Source: Ruminococcus sp. UBA946
GTDB taxonomy: Bacteria; Bacillota; Clostridia; Oscillospirales; Ruminococcaceae
NCBI GenBank assembly: GCA_002293295.1
Contig: DBCY01000210.1
Coordinates: 1-5,394, forward strand
Direction of reading: 5' to 3'
Length of the DNA: 5,394 nucleotides
The position numbers and the translations under genes were made by a program. Numbering within the stretch: position 1 is the stretch's first letter; each line of letters opens with the position of its first letter. The notes under the pieces were generated by a model, which had not been told where the DNA came from, did not search any database, and saw nothing but the letters and a program-made list of their open reading frames with translations. Shown piece after piece: positions 5,109 to 5,394 of the stretch.

Positions 5109-5199
5109 CTGAATGTGCTGAAAAGTTTAAGCCGAACAACTCAAAAGCTAAAATCATAATTTTGTTTTGTTGTTCGCCTTTTCATTATAGCACATTCAG
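5109..5199. repeat. Long inverted repeat between oriT and the relaxase gene
   Basis: CTGAATGTGCT (5109-5119) and AGCACATTCAG (5189-5199) are perfect 11-base arms. Inside them CGAACAAC (5133-5140) pairs with GTTGTTCG (5169-5176), AAAA (5143-5146) with TTTT (5165-5168), and AAAAT (5150-5154) with ATTTT (5159-5163). The nested order is consistent with one long interrupted stem-loop of about 90 bases. It could be a relaxase- or repressor-binding site, or an RNA structure in the relaxase leader. Confidence 0.7.
5184..5192 (-). promoter_or_regulatory. Possible extended -10 element on the minus strand
   Basis: The minus strand reads TGCTATAAT, an exact extended -10 (TGnTATAAT), inside the right arm of the long dyad. 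No good -35 box was found. If active, it would transcribe leftward through oriT and antisense to DUF3847. Confidence 0.3.
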
Positions 5200-5327
5200 T
5201 CCCAAAAGTAAAAAGCTTTTCAAAAATTTTTTTCTGGGTTAGATAATGTGGCGGTAAGGTTTTGCCTGCGGCGCGCCTCACAATCTAAAAGCTGATTTTA
5301 TTATCAAACGGAATGGGGGAAATATTA

Positions 5328-5394
5328 ATGCTATTTATCATTGCAGTATCAAAATAATAAGCCGGGGAAAGGGCAAGTCGGCAGTCGCGGCGGC
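5328..5394 (+). CDS. MobA/MobL (MOBQ) relaxase, 5' end only, start apparently frameshifted
   Basis: In the frame of position 5330 the translation is AIYHCSIKIISRGKGKSAVA plus one more Ala, which is the conserved N-terminus of MobA/MobL relaxases (I-Y-H, then S-R-G-x-G-x-S-A-V-A). The catalytic tyrosine should follow within a few residues, just beyond the window. The only ATG with a proper ribosome binding site (GGGGGA at 5315-5320, seven bases away) is 5328-5330, but it is in another frame and meets a TAA after nine codons. The usual start ATG-GCT-ATT appears here as ATG-CTA-TTT, as if one G were missing. The relaxase frame is open back to 5258 but has no ATG, GTG or TTG. The gene is therefore either inactivated, carries a sequencing error, or uses a rare ATT start (5324). 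Confidence 0.75.

Larger units (their letters stand above)
5045..5327. other. Structured non-coding region between oriT and the relaxase
   Basis: I see no supported gene here. It holds a short hairpin CGGCA/TGCCG (5055-5059, 5068-5072) followed by A6T6 (5073-5084), the long dyad at 5109-5199, AT-rich runs around 5201-5235, a weak possible plus-strand promoter (TTCAAA 5219-5224, 17 bases, GATAAT 5242-5247) and a GGCGCGCC palindrome at 5270-5277. The relaxase ribosome binding site GGGGGA is at 5315-5320. The region probably forms the relaxase leader and part of its control. Confidence 0.5.

Noticed and set aside
4876..5157. Minus-strand open frame of 93 codons beginning MILAFELFG
   Set aside because: It runs through oriT, its hairpins and the DUF3847 3' end. 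Its sequence is dictated by those conserved non-coding elements, and no ribosome binding site or family is recognisable. Likely spurious despite the extended -10 upstream.
5270..5277. GGCGCGCC palindrome as a functional site
   Set aside because: It is a short GC-rich palindrome with no other supporting structure; chance or part of a leader fold.

Overview
The window is a piece of a mobilizable or integrative element from a low-to-moderate GC Gram-positive bacterium, most likely a gut-type member of the Clostridia. The evidence is a TnpW plus large serine recombinase pair, a DUF3847 gene followed by a MobA/MobL-type relaxase start, strong AAAGGAG ribosome binding sites and consensus TTGACT/TATAAT promoters. 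No rRNA, tRNA or CRISPR array was seen.

Left part (1-1640): the window opens on the last codons of a tnpW-like gene and a complete copy of the leader (promoter, ribosome binding site, ATG) that normally drives the recombinase. The recombinase is missing here. The similarity stops about four codons into the gene and is replaced by about 165 bases of remnant-like DNA, then an intact serine hydrolase of the beta-lactamase/PBP-like family (282-1328). A 312-base gap follows, ending in two terminator-like hairpins.

Middle part (1641-4505): an intact second copy of the module, made of tnpW, leader and a 572-residue large serine recombinase. Directly after the recombinase, with no terminator between, comes a compact module: a DUF7662-like ORF that seems to lack its N-terminus, a PIN-domain protein and a 59-residue charged protein that is a good antitoxin candidate. 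A strong hairpin terminator closes this operon.

Right part (4506-5394): a second terminator-like hairpin sits just in front of the DUF3847 gene, whose stop codon lies in the first of two overlapping inverted repeats. These lead into a MOBQ-type origin of transfer. The minus strand carries TAAGTGCGCCCT, identical to the RSF1010/pIP501-type nic core as I remember it, preceded by a small hairpin. About 340 structured, largely non-coding bases follow, and then the first codons of a MobA/MobL relaxase. The relaxase start looks frameshifted: the well-placed ATG is one base out of phase with the relaxase reading frame.

How the parts fit (inference): the recombinase and TnpW handle excision and integration. 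The DUF3847 protein, oriT and relaxase handle mobilization. The PIN module would stabilise or protect the element. The nic polarity means that the DUF3847, PIN and recombinase side enters the recipient first and the relaxase last. The most notable points are the duplicated leader that now stands in front of a cargo hydrolase, the oriT with competing hairpins, the broken-looking relaxase start, and the PIN module attached to the recombinase transcript.
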